A stretch of 7,043 nucleotides of DNA from Rhodospirillaceae bacterium. GTDB taxonomy: Bacteria; Pseudomonadota; Alphaproteobacteria; MPNO01; UBA2964. Position 1 is the first letter of the stretch. Each line of letters begins with the position of its first letter. Location: the NCBI GenBank assembly GCA_002724505.1, contig PBOV01000091.1, positions 3,257-10,299 of the forward strand, read 5' to 3'. Made by a program: the position numbers and the translations under genes. Positions 1 through 6,818 of this stretch are shown here, in pieces. The notes beneath the pieces were generated by a model. It ran no database searches. It was not told the origin of the DNA and saw only the letters and a program-made list of their open reading frames with translations.

Positions 1-805
1 TTAGGCTCATTGGGCGGGCGTTGGCTGAAATGAACAATACGATCTGATGCGGTCGTAACATCGCAGACGTTATTTCCCATGCAGATACCACCACCTTCGG
101 AGGCTTCCCAAACAGCTCCGACGACGAGAGTACTGTAAATACCTGGAGCGGTTGCATGCTGTGACATACGGGTTAAGCCACTGCGGTCCAGGCCATACTC
201 GTTGCCGGCTGCACTAACGACTGTAATTCCCATATCTTCCAGGGTTAGTATCTCTTGGTAAACGTTTTGGGTAACAGCGGCTGCATCATCAGCGGATGAG
301 AAAAGCCCGCCGCCAAGTGACATGTTTACCACCTTGATATTGTGTTCGTGATGATGTTCCCGAACCCATTGAAGTGCGGTCAGGACTTTCACCCAGGTAG
401 AATAGCCATCTGTTTCAGAAAAAACCTGTAAGGAAATGATGTTTGCCTCGTTAGCGACCCCAATATTCGGATGTGACGACGCGGCGACTCCAGCCACATT
501 AGTTCCATGACTGGAGGTGAAAAAATTCCCTTCTCTACCATAAAACAAGTCTTCGTTGGCAATAATTCGATCGGCAAAGGTGTTATGTGATATATCAATT
601 CCGGTATCGATGATCGCGATTCCAATTCCATCACCGTCAATCTCGGCATATTCTCGCTGCCGACGCATTTCATATAAATCGATAAGATCGAATGCCGCAG
701 AGTGATCCGTGATTCCACTCAAGACAATCCGATCCTCCAAGCATTCAAAACTTAAACGCTTATTAACAACCCGACTTCTTTTACGCCCCGACTTATGTGT
801 CATCA
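1..805 (-). CDS. Subtilisin-like (S8) serine protease with LEPR-xLL N terminus, partial, with an apparent frameshift
   Basis: This is the N-terminal part of an exported serine endopeptidase; the rest lies beyond the left edge. Numbering assumes the frame is restored at the A run (779-784). Residues 20-30 (FECLEDRIVLS) match the planctomycete LEPR-xLL signature of large exported proteins. The S8 catalytic Asp is D67 in AIIDTGID, the catalytic His is H100 in SSHGTNVAGV, and the oxyanion-hole Asn is N202 in SAAGNEYG. The GTSMA-type serine motif is not reached, so activity cannot be judged. The start ATG (805-803) has AGGA (817-814) 8 bases upstream. From that ATG the frame stops after 17 codons. 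The protease frame is open from 782 leftward but has a stop (785-783) just upstream and no good start of its own. One extra A in the run of six gives a continuous 268-residue fragment. LEPR-xLL proteins are often very large, so further domains are likely (inference). Confidence 0.88.
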
Positions 806-813
806 AAATGATC

Positions 814-817
814 CTAA
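814..817 (-). promoter_or_regulatory. Ribosome binding site deciding the protease start
   Basis: On the minus strand the sequence reads AGGA, followed by 8 bases and then ATG at 805. This supports 805 as the true start even though the frame breaks shortly afterwards at the A run. No comparable site precedes any start codon inside the downstream protease frame. Confidence 0.55.
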
Positions 818-853
818 ACGAACTGTGTAAGGTATCAAAAAGAGGTCACATTT

Positions 854-886
854 GCTTTTTTGTTAAGCATAAATATGCTTTTTGTT
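854..886. repeat. Palindrome AAGCATA-aa-TATGCTT with overlapping direct repeats
   Basis: The arms AAGCATA (865-871) and TATGCTT (874-880) are exact inverted copies around a 2-base centre. The segment is overlaid by a direct repeat, GCTTTTTTGTT (854-864) and GCTTTTTGTT (877-886). A symmetric 16-base site about 60 bases upstream of the protease start is the geometry of a dimeric-regulator operator. The 2-base centre is too short for a useful RNA hairpin loop, which argues against a terminator. No specific regulator can be named. Confidence 0.4.
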
Positions 887-1109
887 CTCGAGTTAATGGG
901 ACCTGAGGGTAGATTATGCAAATATGGTGCCATAACAGCTGTGGCCTTATTTACATTATGTGAAGCAATTTCCAGCAATGTGAAATAGCTTTTGTATTAG
1001 GCGTGTATCAGAATCGGTTAGTCCTATGTGGTGCGCAATACGAATTGGTAAAACATTTGTTGAAGTAAGATAATTAAAAGAGTTATGTAGATTCGCAATG
1101 ATTGGACGT

Positions 1110-1114
1110 GGGAG
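1110..1114 (+). promoter_or_regulatory. Ribosome binding site for the NAGPA-domain gene start at 1119
   Basis: GGGAG lies 4 bases before ATG 1119, in the context GTGGGAGAGAT-ATG. It supports initiation at 1119, where a signal peptide begins, rather than at the in-frame ATG 1247, which has no purine-rich element in front of it. Confidence 0.6.
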
Positions 1115-1118
1115 AGAT

Positions 1119-1993
1119 ATGAAACAGGCAAAATTCCAATATCTTTTATTGATGGCTTTCATCCTTATAAATGGCGGTGAATCCTATGCTGAGCCTAACC
1201 TGGAACCAAAAAAAAGGATGAACAACTTATAAGCTATACGTTAAAGATGAAGACGGACCCGATTGTAAATCGCATTCACGTTATGAAGGTGGATTTGAGC
1301 TCCCAAGCTGTTAAAGCAGCAGTAGTCATTGGTCCAGATCCTGATGGTGAAGGCCCCGCCGACGTCGCCCTTACGGATCCTAGGGTACTTGCGAAAGGTA
1401 AGTCTGTTTTAGCTTTTGTAAACACCAATCCGTGGGATAGCATCCCAGATGCTCAGGGTAAGAAAAATAGAACCTGGTATCCGGGCCAGCCGGTGGTTAT
1501 TCATGGTCTTGCTGCTACTGGAGGCAAGGTACGTGCAGGCAAAGCTCCAACTGCATCATCCGTATGGTTTGATGCAAATGAGCGTGTTCATTTTGGGCAT
1601 AAGAAAGAAGATTTGCCACAGGAAGGTACAGCTGGATTTCAATTAATTCTGTCCAAGAATAAAGTGCTCGTACCTGAGGATGGGGCGCGACATCCTCGTA
1701 CTGCTATTGGCTCTGATGAAGAAGGTAAATCACTTATTCTTGTTGTGGTGGATGGTCGTCAACCCGGTTTTAGCGAGGGAATGAACTTGTATGAATTGGC
1801 CCAATTGATGAAAGAACTGGGTTGTTGGCAAGCAACAAATATGGACGGCGGCGGCAGCAGTGTTATGGGTATGGTCAACAGCGAGGGCGAGATGAAAATA
1901 ATGAATAGCCCGTCGGATCGATTTTTGGGGTTTACGAGAGTTCGCCCCTTACCAATGGTTCTCACGTTCACTAAAGCTGAGCCAGCTAAGTAA
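1119..1993 (+). CDS. Exported phosphodiester glycosidase (NAGPA) domain protein, with an apparent frameshift in the signal-peptide linker
   Basis: The NAGPA domain family includes enzymes that split sugar-phosphodiester bonds, such as the human uncovering enzyme; bacterial members are mostly envelope or secreted proteins of uncertain substrate. Family marks are RTAIG (194-198) and NMDGGGSS (241-248), the latter being the conserved Gly-rich active-site segment near the C terminus. Numbers refer to the restored 291-residue protein. From ATG 1119 the first 24 residues form a clear signal peptide (Lys-containing start, hydrophobic LLLMAFILI, cleavage after ESYA). That frame stops at 1230-1232. 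The domain lies in the -1 frame, entered at the run of eight A (1208-1215). One extra A, or a -1 slip at A-AAA-AAA, joins them. The alternative start ATG 1247 gives an intact 248-residue protein but has no ribosome binding site or export signal. The gene is convergent with the downstream beta-propeller gene. Confidence 0.85.
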
Positions 1994-2066
1994 ACAACTT
2001 GGCCTGTTTAGCGAGTAGTGATACGAGACTTCTAAAGTCAGCACCACGAGCGAATGCCACCGCCAA

Positions 2067-3416
2067 CTATTTACTGATTCGATAAAGATGCGTAGTTGAA
2101 CGTAATATAAGCGACTTCCCACTAAGGGCAGGTGAGGCAATGAAACTACCTTGCATCTGATTGCGGGCAAGAATCCGCGGATTATTACGACTTGTTGACA
2201 TGACGGTTACCATGCCTTGTTTGTTGCTAAAGTAAAGTTTTCCATCGCCGTACACGGGAGAAGCCCAGTGGTCACCTCCGAGTCGCTTAACCCAAAGCTC
2301 TGTCCCCGTGTTTGCATCGAGGCATCTTGCAACTCCTCCTTTGGCTGTAACCAGAAAAAGAGCGTCATTAATGATGATGGGAGATGGGATATGAGGTGTG
2401 CTTTTGGTAGTGATCCACTTTAAGTGGGTATCTGTAATATCCCCCTGTCCTGTGGGATCAATAGCCATTAAATAACCCGTCAATCCACTGGTGAAGATAT
2501 ATACTAGTCCATTCGCGAACACAGGCCGAGCGGCGACGTTGAATCCACCTGGGTGCATTACCCTCCAGATCTCCTTACCAGTATCTGGATCATACGAGAT
2601 AGTTGCTTCTGCGGCGGGCGCGATTAGTTGACGCTTTCCGGCGACCTCGATGATCGTTGCTGTCGCGAATGATTTTTTGTTGTCATTCGGCTTTCCACCG
2701 CCTTTTGGTGAGAACCCTTTCGTTGCAAGTGTCTTTGCCCAATCAGTATCTATTTCACGTTTGGCTTTCCATTTCGTATCACCGGTGGACTTGTAAAGAG
2801 CGATAAAATACTGCTGGTCGGTTCCATCAAAAGCCACATATAGGGTGTCAGTATCAACAATTGGTGATGAACCTTGACGCACCGGCTGGTAGATCCGTAA
2901 ATCTCGTCTTTTCCAGAGCGTAGCCCCAGACTTGCGGTCTATACAAGCTATACCCTGGGAACCGTAACTAATAAACAAACGATCCTCTTCCACAACTGGA
3001 GTCGGAGTTGCGGGGCTATTCAGGTGAGGTGAGTCATACTTGTAGGCGGGGTCACGTGGTCGTGGCACCATATCAAACACTTTGATGTTTTTGGTGATCT
3101 TTCCTGTTTCAAAACTAACGCAGATCACGCGTAGTTCTTTGGATGCTTCGTCTCCACTGCTAATCCAGATGTCGTCTTCCCAGATTACAGGAGATGACCA
3201 GCCTGTGCCTGAGACCCTTGTTTTCCATGTCACGTTGACTTCTTCGTCAAAGGACTCCGGTAGTTGCTTGACGGTGCTGGTTCCATCCCCTTTCGGTCCA
3301 CGAAATTGGTTCCATTGATCTTTGCTGAGGCCACTATTTTCCAGTTGGCATAGGATGGCTGCACTTATAACGAATAGGATTTTAGTTTTATGACTACCGG
3401 ATGATGAATATGACAT
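2067..3416 (-). CDS. Secreted PQQ-like beta-propeller repeat protein
   Basis: This intact 449-residue protein belongs to the large planctomycete group of outer-membrane BamB-like / quinoprotein-like propellers, usually annotated 'PQQ-binding-like beta-propeller repeat protein'. A hydrophobic stretch (about 12-24, ILFVISAAILCQL) after Lys residues is the likely export signal. The mature start WNQFRGPKGDGTS (35-47) is typical of the group. Blade motifs with G-x-x-x-W recur: NVTWKTRVSG (61-70), GATLWKRR (164-171), GDTKWKAK (212-219), GKEIWRVM (280-287) and GTELWVKR (371-378). Each is followed by SP(V/I)-type strands. No cytochrome domain or calcium/PQQ catalytic Asp-Glu set is evident, so a structural or binding role is more likely than dehydrogenase activity (inference). 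No obvious ribosome binding site precedes the ATG. It is transcribed divergently from the barrel gene. Confidence 0.88.
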   Translation of the reverse strand: MSYSSSGSHKTKILFVISAAILCQLENSGLSKDQWNQFRGPKGDGTSTVKQLPESFDEEVNVTWKTRVSGTGWSSPVIWEDDIWISSGDEASKELRVICVSFETGKITKNIKVFDMVPRPRDPAYKYDSPHLNSPATPTPVVEEDRLFISYGSQGIACIDRKSGATLWKRRDLRIYQPVRQGSSPIVDTDTLYVAFDGTDQQYFIALYKSTGDTKWKAKREIDTDWAKTLATKGFSPKGGGKPNDNKKSFATATIIEVAGKRQLIAPAAEATISYDPDTGKEIWRVMHPGGFNVAARPVFANGLVYIFTSGLTGYLMAIDPTGQGDITDTHLKWITTKSTPHIPSPIIINDALFLVTAKGGVARCLDANTGTELWVKRLGGDHWASPVYGDGKLYFSNKQGMVTVMSTSRNNPRILARNQMQGSFIASPALSGKSLILRSTTHLYRISK

Positions 3417-3488
3417 AGCTTTGCAAGCTTTCGTAAGGAAACACCTATTTGTTAATTACGGGCACTTAAAATTCATCGTTTTCGCTGT

Positions 3489-3516
3489 TTAACGACTTGC
3501 TTGTATTTGTTATATC
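3489..3516 (+). promoter_or_regulatory. Weak promoter-like pair upstream of the outer-membrane barrel gene
   Basis: TTAACG (3489-3494) and TATATC (3511-3516) are separated by 16 bases and each matches four of six consensus bases of a housekeeping promoter. They lie 54 bases before the ATG at 3570, inside the 153-base divergent spacer. The match is modest and could be chance in AT-rich DNA. Confidence 0.22.
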
Positions 3517-3569
3517 CTGAAGTGCGTTGTTATTTTAGTGGCTTATAGGGTTTCTCATACATATCCGGC

Positions 3570-4490
3570 ATGCACTTTCGGTATAGCATTAAAATTGTAC
3601 TATCGATGTTGGTAAGCGTCCCTGTCCTGGGACAGTCGCCCTTGCAATACCGATATGAAGACAGCGTTGCCCAGGAAGAGGCAGAAGAATCAGTTTCAAT
3701 TAGGCCTCTTAAACGTTACAAGAGTCAGGCTTTGCAGCGGTTAGGTGTCAGTTCTGGCTACGCTCAAGGTTTGGCCTCAAAAAATTCTCATAAATGGCTT
3801 CAGGCGGAAGTTGGAGTTGGAGTTCCACTGGGATCATTTTCAAATATTCTAAGTGCGAGGTTCATTTTTCGAGAAGATTCCATAACAGTGCCATCCTTAG
3901 ATTTTAAGCACAACCATTTGTACCAACTTGGAGCTTCATTATTCTGGCGCAAAGAATTCACTGACGATGTTAATAGGAGCATGCTGATTTCCGTACAACC
4001 ACGCTATCAAGGAGATATGGAAGCGGAATCTAATACGTTTGGAATATTTGCGATGTGCCTAATAAACCGTAAGATTCCAGACACTGGCATGACATTCTCA
4101 TATGGCTTAGTTCACCTAAATCATTTGGACAATGCGATATTTCCCGCGTTAGGAATTTCATGGCAACCAGAATATTCGACTAAGATCGACTTGCGGTTTC
4201 CCGAGTCTGCGGTCTCTTGGCTTTTGGTGAGAGAATCAAACCAGATGGAAAAATGGTTACGGCTTAAAGTGGGTTTTGAAGGCAACCGATGGGGTGTCAA
4301 TTTGGATGGAGTGGACACGATTGTAACTAGTCGTCATTGGAAAACGGCTGTGGTTCTGGAAAAGCTATTAGCGGGAGGTGGTGGGTGGACAGTCGAGTTG
4401 TCCTATTTATTTGCCCGAGAATTTGAAATAGGCCGTGACTTCTCGGATCTTGGCGATGGAGTCTATTTGTCCTGCGGTATTAATTACTAG
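3570..4490 (+). CDS. Predicted outer-membrane beta-barrel protein (DUF6268-like)
   Basis: This 306-residue exported protein begins with a signal peptide (1-21; n-region with Arg and Lys, hydrophobic IVLSMLVSVPVL, cleavage likely before QSPL). The acidic stretch at about 29-43 (EDSVAQEEAEESVSI) is probably a periplasmic linker. From about residue 70 the sequence alternates polar and hydrophobic residues in short strands with turn residues. The block at about 187-215 (GLVHLNHLDNAIFPALGISW, then DLRFP) resembles a stretch I recall from planctomycete DUF6268-type barrels. The final residue is Tyr in the ending YLSCGINY, as expected of a barrel C-terminal beta-signal. The function is unknown. ATG 3570 is chosen because it gives the complete signal peptide; ATG 3606 would remove most of its charged start. 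No strong ribosome binding site is visible. No operon partner lies downstream within 200 bases. Confidence 0.75.
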   Translation: MHFRYSIKIVLSMLVSVPVLGQSPLQYRYEDSVAQEEAEESVSIRPLKRYKSQALQRLGVSSGYAQGLASKNSHKWLQAEVGVGVPLGSFSNILSARFIFREDSITVPSLDFKHNHLYQLGASLFWRKEFTDDVNRSMLISVQPRYQGDMEAESNTFGIFAMCLINRKIPDTGMTFSYGLVHLNHLDNAIFPALGISWQPEYSTKIDLRFPESAVSWLLVRESNQMEKWLRLKVGFEGNRWGVNLDGVDTIVTSRHWKTAVVLEKLLAGGGGWTVELSYLFAREFEIGRDFSDLGDGVYLSCGINY

Positions 4491-4680
4491 TATCTGAAAT
4501 GCCTTGAGCTTGTATGACACTCGCTGGCAAGTAATTTAATTCGGTTTAGTATTTTCGGAGATCTGGTTTAGTCTCCTGTTACATTAAAGTGCCGGTCACA
4601 CGTTTTGCATGACAGCATCGAACCCTCCAATCGAAGATGTTATTGTGCAGATCTGGTAATTAATCGTGTTCAAGGTCATG

Positions 4681-4686
4681 AAGGGG
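4681..4686 (+). promoter_or_regulatory. Ribosome binding site deciding the TlpA-like gene start
   Basis: AAGGGG sits 5 bases before ATG 4692. It selects this start over the upstream in-frame ATG 4605, which would add 29 polar residues (with Cys and Arg) in front of an otherwise normal signal peptide. Confidence 0.6.
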
Positions 4687-4691
4687 TTGAT

Positions 4692-5705
4692 ATGGTTTTT
4701 AGTAATCAAAACTGGAATGTCTGGCTGTTATCTGGTTTGGTGTTCTTAAACATCGTTGATGTGCAAGCCTCTGAGGAGGCATACGAGGTTCTGAAAAAAG
4801 AGATGAATATCCGTGAGACGGGTAGCTTAATCTTTGCGAATTACAGTCAGGAAAACCTGAAGGCTCTCGACGCGTTCCTTACCGAGCATAAAGATTCCCC
4901 GGTACGAGAAAAGGTTCTTTACCTAAAAGCTCATATGCTTTGGAGCTTGCATTACTACACGCGTGCCCCAGAGGCATACCAGGCATTCATTCGCGAATAT
5001 CCCGAGAGTCAGTATGTGCGGATTTCGCGATTGCGAAATGGAGCGGCTTATCTGTTTAGTGGACAGCCGCAAAAGGCTCTGCCAATCTTAACGGAGTTGA
5101 GCGAAGATTACCCAGAACGCCCGGAAATGTACGGTCGTGAACTAGCGTATACGTTGTCGAGGTGCGGCAAACAGAAAGAAGCTGTACGGTTTATGGATGC
5201 TGTTGAAGCGAAAATGAGTATCGGGAGTGCTTCGCGTTTCCTACCTCGACTCAAAATGCACTTTGACATTATTCGTATGGTGGGTCAGCCACTTCGCAAG
5301 ATCGAATTAAGAGATCACCCTACGGGCAAACTGGTTACCAACAAGAAATTACGAGGTAAAGTTGTCTTGATTGATTTTTGGGCTACTTGGTGTGCGCCTT
5401 GTATCTCTGAGTTGCCGTTCTTGAAAGAGGCTTATACAAAGCATAGGGCGGACGGCTTTGAAATATTGTCTATTAGCCTCGATGAGAACCAGGGCGTCTT
5501 TGAACGTATGATATCTGCGCGAGAGATGAACTGGCTTCATTTTTACGATGGCCAGAAGTGGGAAAATCGCATTGCTAAAGCCTTTGGTATCCGCAGTATT
5601 CCAGTAAATTTGCTGGTGGATAAAAAAGGGATTGTTCGTGCGGTTAATCTTCGTGGTGCGGCTGTATCGGATGAAGTCGCAAGGCTAGTCTCACCACGAC
5701 CTTGA
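4692..5705 (+). CDS. Exported TlpA/ResA-like thioredoxin-fold protein with N-terminal TPR-like region
   Basis: This 337-residue protein is a likely periplasmic thiol-disulfide oxidoreductase. A signal peptide covers about 1-26 (hydrophobic WLLSGLVFLNIVDV, cleavage after VQA). Residues about 30-195 are helical, with tetratricopeptide-like pairs: the DAFLTEHKDSP / YLKAHMLWSL, YQAFIREYPES / NGAAYLFSG and LPILTELSEDYPE / LAYTLSRCGK segments. The thioredoxin-fold domain runs from about 200 to 337. It has DFWATWCAPC with redox cysteines C234 and C237, and the cis-Pro loop at SIP (P304) followed by a LLVDKKG strand. Both cysteines and the cis-Pro are present, so activity is plausible. TPR-TlpA fusions are common in planctomycetes and Bacteroidetes; reduction of cytochrome c apoproteins or other exported cysteines is typical of the family, but the partner is unknown here. 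The gene ends 46 bases before the convergent small membrane gene. Confidence 0.88.
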   Translation: MVFSNQNWNVWLLSGLVFLNIVDVQASEEAYEVLKKEMNIRETGSLIFANYSQENLKALDAFLTEHKDSPVREKVLYLKAHMLWSLHYYTRAPEAYQAFIREYPESQYVRISRLRNGAAYLFSGQPQKALPILTELSEDYPERPEMYGRELAYTLSRCGKQKEAVRFMDAVEAKMSIGSASRFLPRLKMHFDIIRMVGQPLRKIELRDHPTGKLVTNKKLRGKVVLIDFWATWCAPCISELPFLKEAYTKHRADGFEILSISLDENQGVFERMISAREMNWLHFYDGQKWENRIAKAFGIRSIPVNLLVDKKGIVRAVNLRGAAVSDEVARLVSPRP

Positions 5706-5751
5706 TTTTCGAACGCTTTGTTCTACCGTGGCACCACGCATCTATCGAAAT

Positions 5752-5943
5752 TTATTGCTTGCGCATGCGAATCAAAAGAAATAAAGCCCCAGCCGTGGAT
5801 GCTCCTGCAACGAGGGCATAGCCAGTCCGGAAAACCATCGCGTTTTCAGTCGGCTCGAATGTTGCCAAAAAGCCAAATCCGCAGAAAAACGTAAGGGTAA
5901 CAAGGACTATCACAAACCAGAGTTTTCCTATCGCTGCAAACAC
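5752..5943 (-). CDS. Small two-helix inner-membrane protein, function unknown
   Basis: This 63-residue protein starts at GTG. I recognise no family with certainty. It has two hydrophobic helices at about 8-28 (LWFVIVLVTLTFFCGFGFLAT) and 40-59 (TGYALVAGASTAGALFLLI). A short polar loop EPTENAMVFR joins them and the C terminus is basic (RMRKQ). The positive-inside rule suggests the C-terminal end is cytoplasmic, with the loop facing the other side. GGAAG on the minus strand 8 bases upstream of the GTG is an acceptable ribosome binding site. The Gly/Ala-rich second helix, balanced composition and ribosome site make a real gene more likely than chance. It is convergent with the TlpA-like gene and has its own upstream region of about 280 bases shared with the fasciclin gene. 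Confidence 0.68.
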   Translation of the reverse strand: MFAAIGKLWFVIVLVTLTFFCGFGFLATFEPTENAMVFRTGYALVAGASTAGALFLLIRMRKQ

Positions 5944-6224
5944 GTTTAGTACTTCCGATTTCGTGTGTCCCAGAATTGTTAATGCTTGTGTGTAAGAAAT
6001 GTTATGACAATTACGTTCTGTCGCGGACCTTACAGCTAGCGTAGTCTGATCATCTCTAGGCAGCTAGGGAAATCCAGTGAATGGCGCCCGCTATTCGATC
6101 ACATTATGATTTCTTGTAAATCAAATCTTTTATCAGCCAAATGGCGAGATTCTTTGTTGCAAAGAAACGGCGAATTGTATGAATGAACCATTGAAAGAAA
6201 ACGTTTGTTACATCGGAGAAAACA
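5944..6224. other. Divergent intergenic region between the small membrane gene and the fasciclin gene
   Basis: These 281 bases should carry both promoters. No convincing coding frame or RNA gene is seen. The notable element is the inverted repeat at 6150-6166 near the fasciclin gene. A weak plus-strand promoter-like pair overlaps it: TTGCAA (6157-6162) and TATGAA (6178-6183), 15 bases apart. Confidence 0.5.
6150..6166. promoter_or_regulatory. Inverted repeat TTCTTTG-ttg-CAAAGAA upstream of the fasciclin gene
   Basis: Arms of 7 bases (6150-6156 and 6160-6166) are perfectly complementary around a 3-base centre, 58 bases before the fasciclin ATG. It overlaps the best -35-like hexamer. That position fits an operator where a bound dimer could block or modulate transcription (inference). 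A weak RNA hairpin in the leader is the alternative, but the arms are mostly A/T. Confidence 0.35.
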
Positions 6225-6704
6225 ATGAAAAAGGCAACTTTAATTCTTACAGTGTTCAGTTTATTAATTCCCTCTCTTTACGCGGCTGATAAGGCTCCAA
6301 CAAAAAATATTGTGGAGACAGCTGTGTCGGCAGGTAGCTTCAATACGCTAGCAACGGCGTTGAAGGGCGCTGGTCTAATCGAAGCGTTAAGCGGTGACGG
6401 CCCTTTCACCGTTTTTGCACCGACTGATGAAGCATTTGCTAAATTGCCGAAGGGAACCGTGGAAGATTTGCTAAAGCCCGAAAATAAAGAGAAGCTTATT
6501 AGCATTCTTAAATACCACGTTGTGTCTGCAAAGGTACCCGCGTCAAAGGTCGTAAAACTTAAGGGAGCGAAGACCCTTAATGGTAAAGTAGTTAAGATTT
6601 CAACCTGCGAGGGAGTACAGGTTGATAATGCACGGGTAATTAAGACGGACATCATGACATCAAATGGAATCATTCATGTCATTGATACGGTGCTTCTACC
6701 TTAG
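6225..6704 (+). CDS. Secreted single-domain fasciclin (FAS1) protein
   Basis: This intact 159-residue protein has a signal peptide (1-20; [20 protein letters not shown], cleaved before ADK) and then one complete FAS1 domain. The conserved H1 box is [11 protein letters not shown] (61-71), the YH dipeptide is in KYHVV (96-100), and the H2 box is [13 protein letters not shown] (147-159), which forms the very C terminus. FAS1 domains act in cell adhesion and matrix contacts; in bacteria single-domain versions are extracellular or periplasmic and poorly characterised. A lone Cys (128) is present in ISTCEG. GGAG (6215-6218) lies 6 bases before the ATG, a good ribosome binding site. The gene is a single transcription unit: a palindrome lies upstream and a strong terminator begins 5 bases after the stop. 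Confidence 0.95.
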   Translation: MKKATLILTVFSLLIPSLYAADKAPTKNIVETAVSAGSFNTLATALKGAGLIEALSGDGPFTVFAPTDEAFAKLPKGTVEDLLKPENKEKLISILKYHVVSAKVPASKVVKLKGAKTLNGKVVKISTCEGVQVDNARVIKTDIMTSNGIIHVIDTVLLP

Positions 6705-6709
6705 CTCTT

Positions 6710-6748
6710 AAAAGCCCTCGAAAAGGTTTTCCCTTTTCGAGGGCTTTT
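6710..6748 (+). terminator. Intrinsic terminator of the fasciclin gene, possibly bidirectional
   Basis: A perfect 17-base-pair stem (6710-6726 with 6732-6748) encloses the 5-base loop TTTTC. The core is GCCCTCG/CGAGGGC, and the stem ends in TTTT on the plus strand. It begins 5 bases after the fasciclin stop. The left arm begins with AAAA, so on the minus strand the stem also ends in TTTT. It could therefore terminate the convergent repeat-protein gene ending at 6819 as well. Confidence 0.9.
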
Positions 6749-6818
6749 CTATGCGCCAATATCTTTGCGCTATTCATTTAAGTGTGTTACGCATTTCTAA
6801 CAGAGAAACATTATAGAG

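Larger units (their letters stand above)
806..1118. other. Divergent intergenic region between protease and NAGPA genes
   Basis: These 313 bases separate two genes that are transcribed away from each other, so the promoters of both should lie here. The region is visibly AT-rich compared with the neighbouring genes. It holds a near-perfect palindrome at 865-880 within a pair of related direct repeats. On the plus strand a weak promoter-like pair (TTGAAG at 1060-1065 and TATGTA at 1084-1089, 18 bases apart) sits about 30 bases before the NAGPA start, but the match is poor. Open frames on either strand are short, lack ribosome binding sites and look like chance. No tRNA-like or other structured RNA was recognised. 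Confidence 0.6.

Noticed and set aside
389..718. Open frame of 109 codons on the minus strand
   Set aside because: It lies wholly inside the protease gene in another frame; the protease frame shows the S8 motifs, while this one has no recognisable domain.
956..1162. Open frame of 68 codons on the minus strand in the divergent spacer
   Set aside because: It overlaps the signal peptide of the NAGPA gene on the opposite strand, lacks a clear ribosome site and shows no known motif. It is probably chance in AT-rich DNA.
1994..2066. Search for a terminator between the convergent NAGPA and beta-propeller genes
   Set aside because: No stable stem followed by a T tract was found on either strand.
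4558..4577. Small hairpin GGAGA...TCTCC upstream of the TlpA-like gene
   Set aside because: Only five pairs around a ten-base loop and no T tract; not distinguishable from chance.
4605..4691. N-terminal extension of the TlpA-like protein from ATG 4605
   Set aside because: It would bury the signal peptide behind 29 polar residues; ATG 4692 has its own ribosome site and starts the signal peptide directly.
5707..5750. Possible bidirectional terminator between the TlpA-like and small membrane genes
   Set aside because: The inner stem CGTGG-ca-CCACG (5727-5738) has only a 2-base loop, and the outer TTTCGA/TCGAAA pairing is separated from it by unpaired bases. There is no T tract directly after a stable stem.
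6278..6673. Long 131-codon minus-strand open frame
   Set aside because: It is the antisense shadow of the fasciclin gene, whose plus-strand FAS1 motifs, signal peptide, ribosome site and terminator are all clear.
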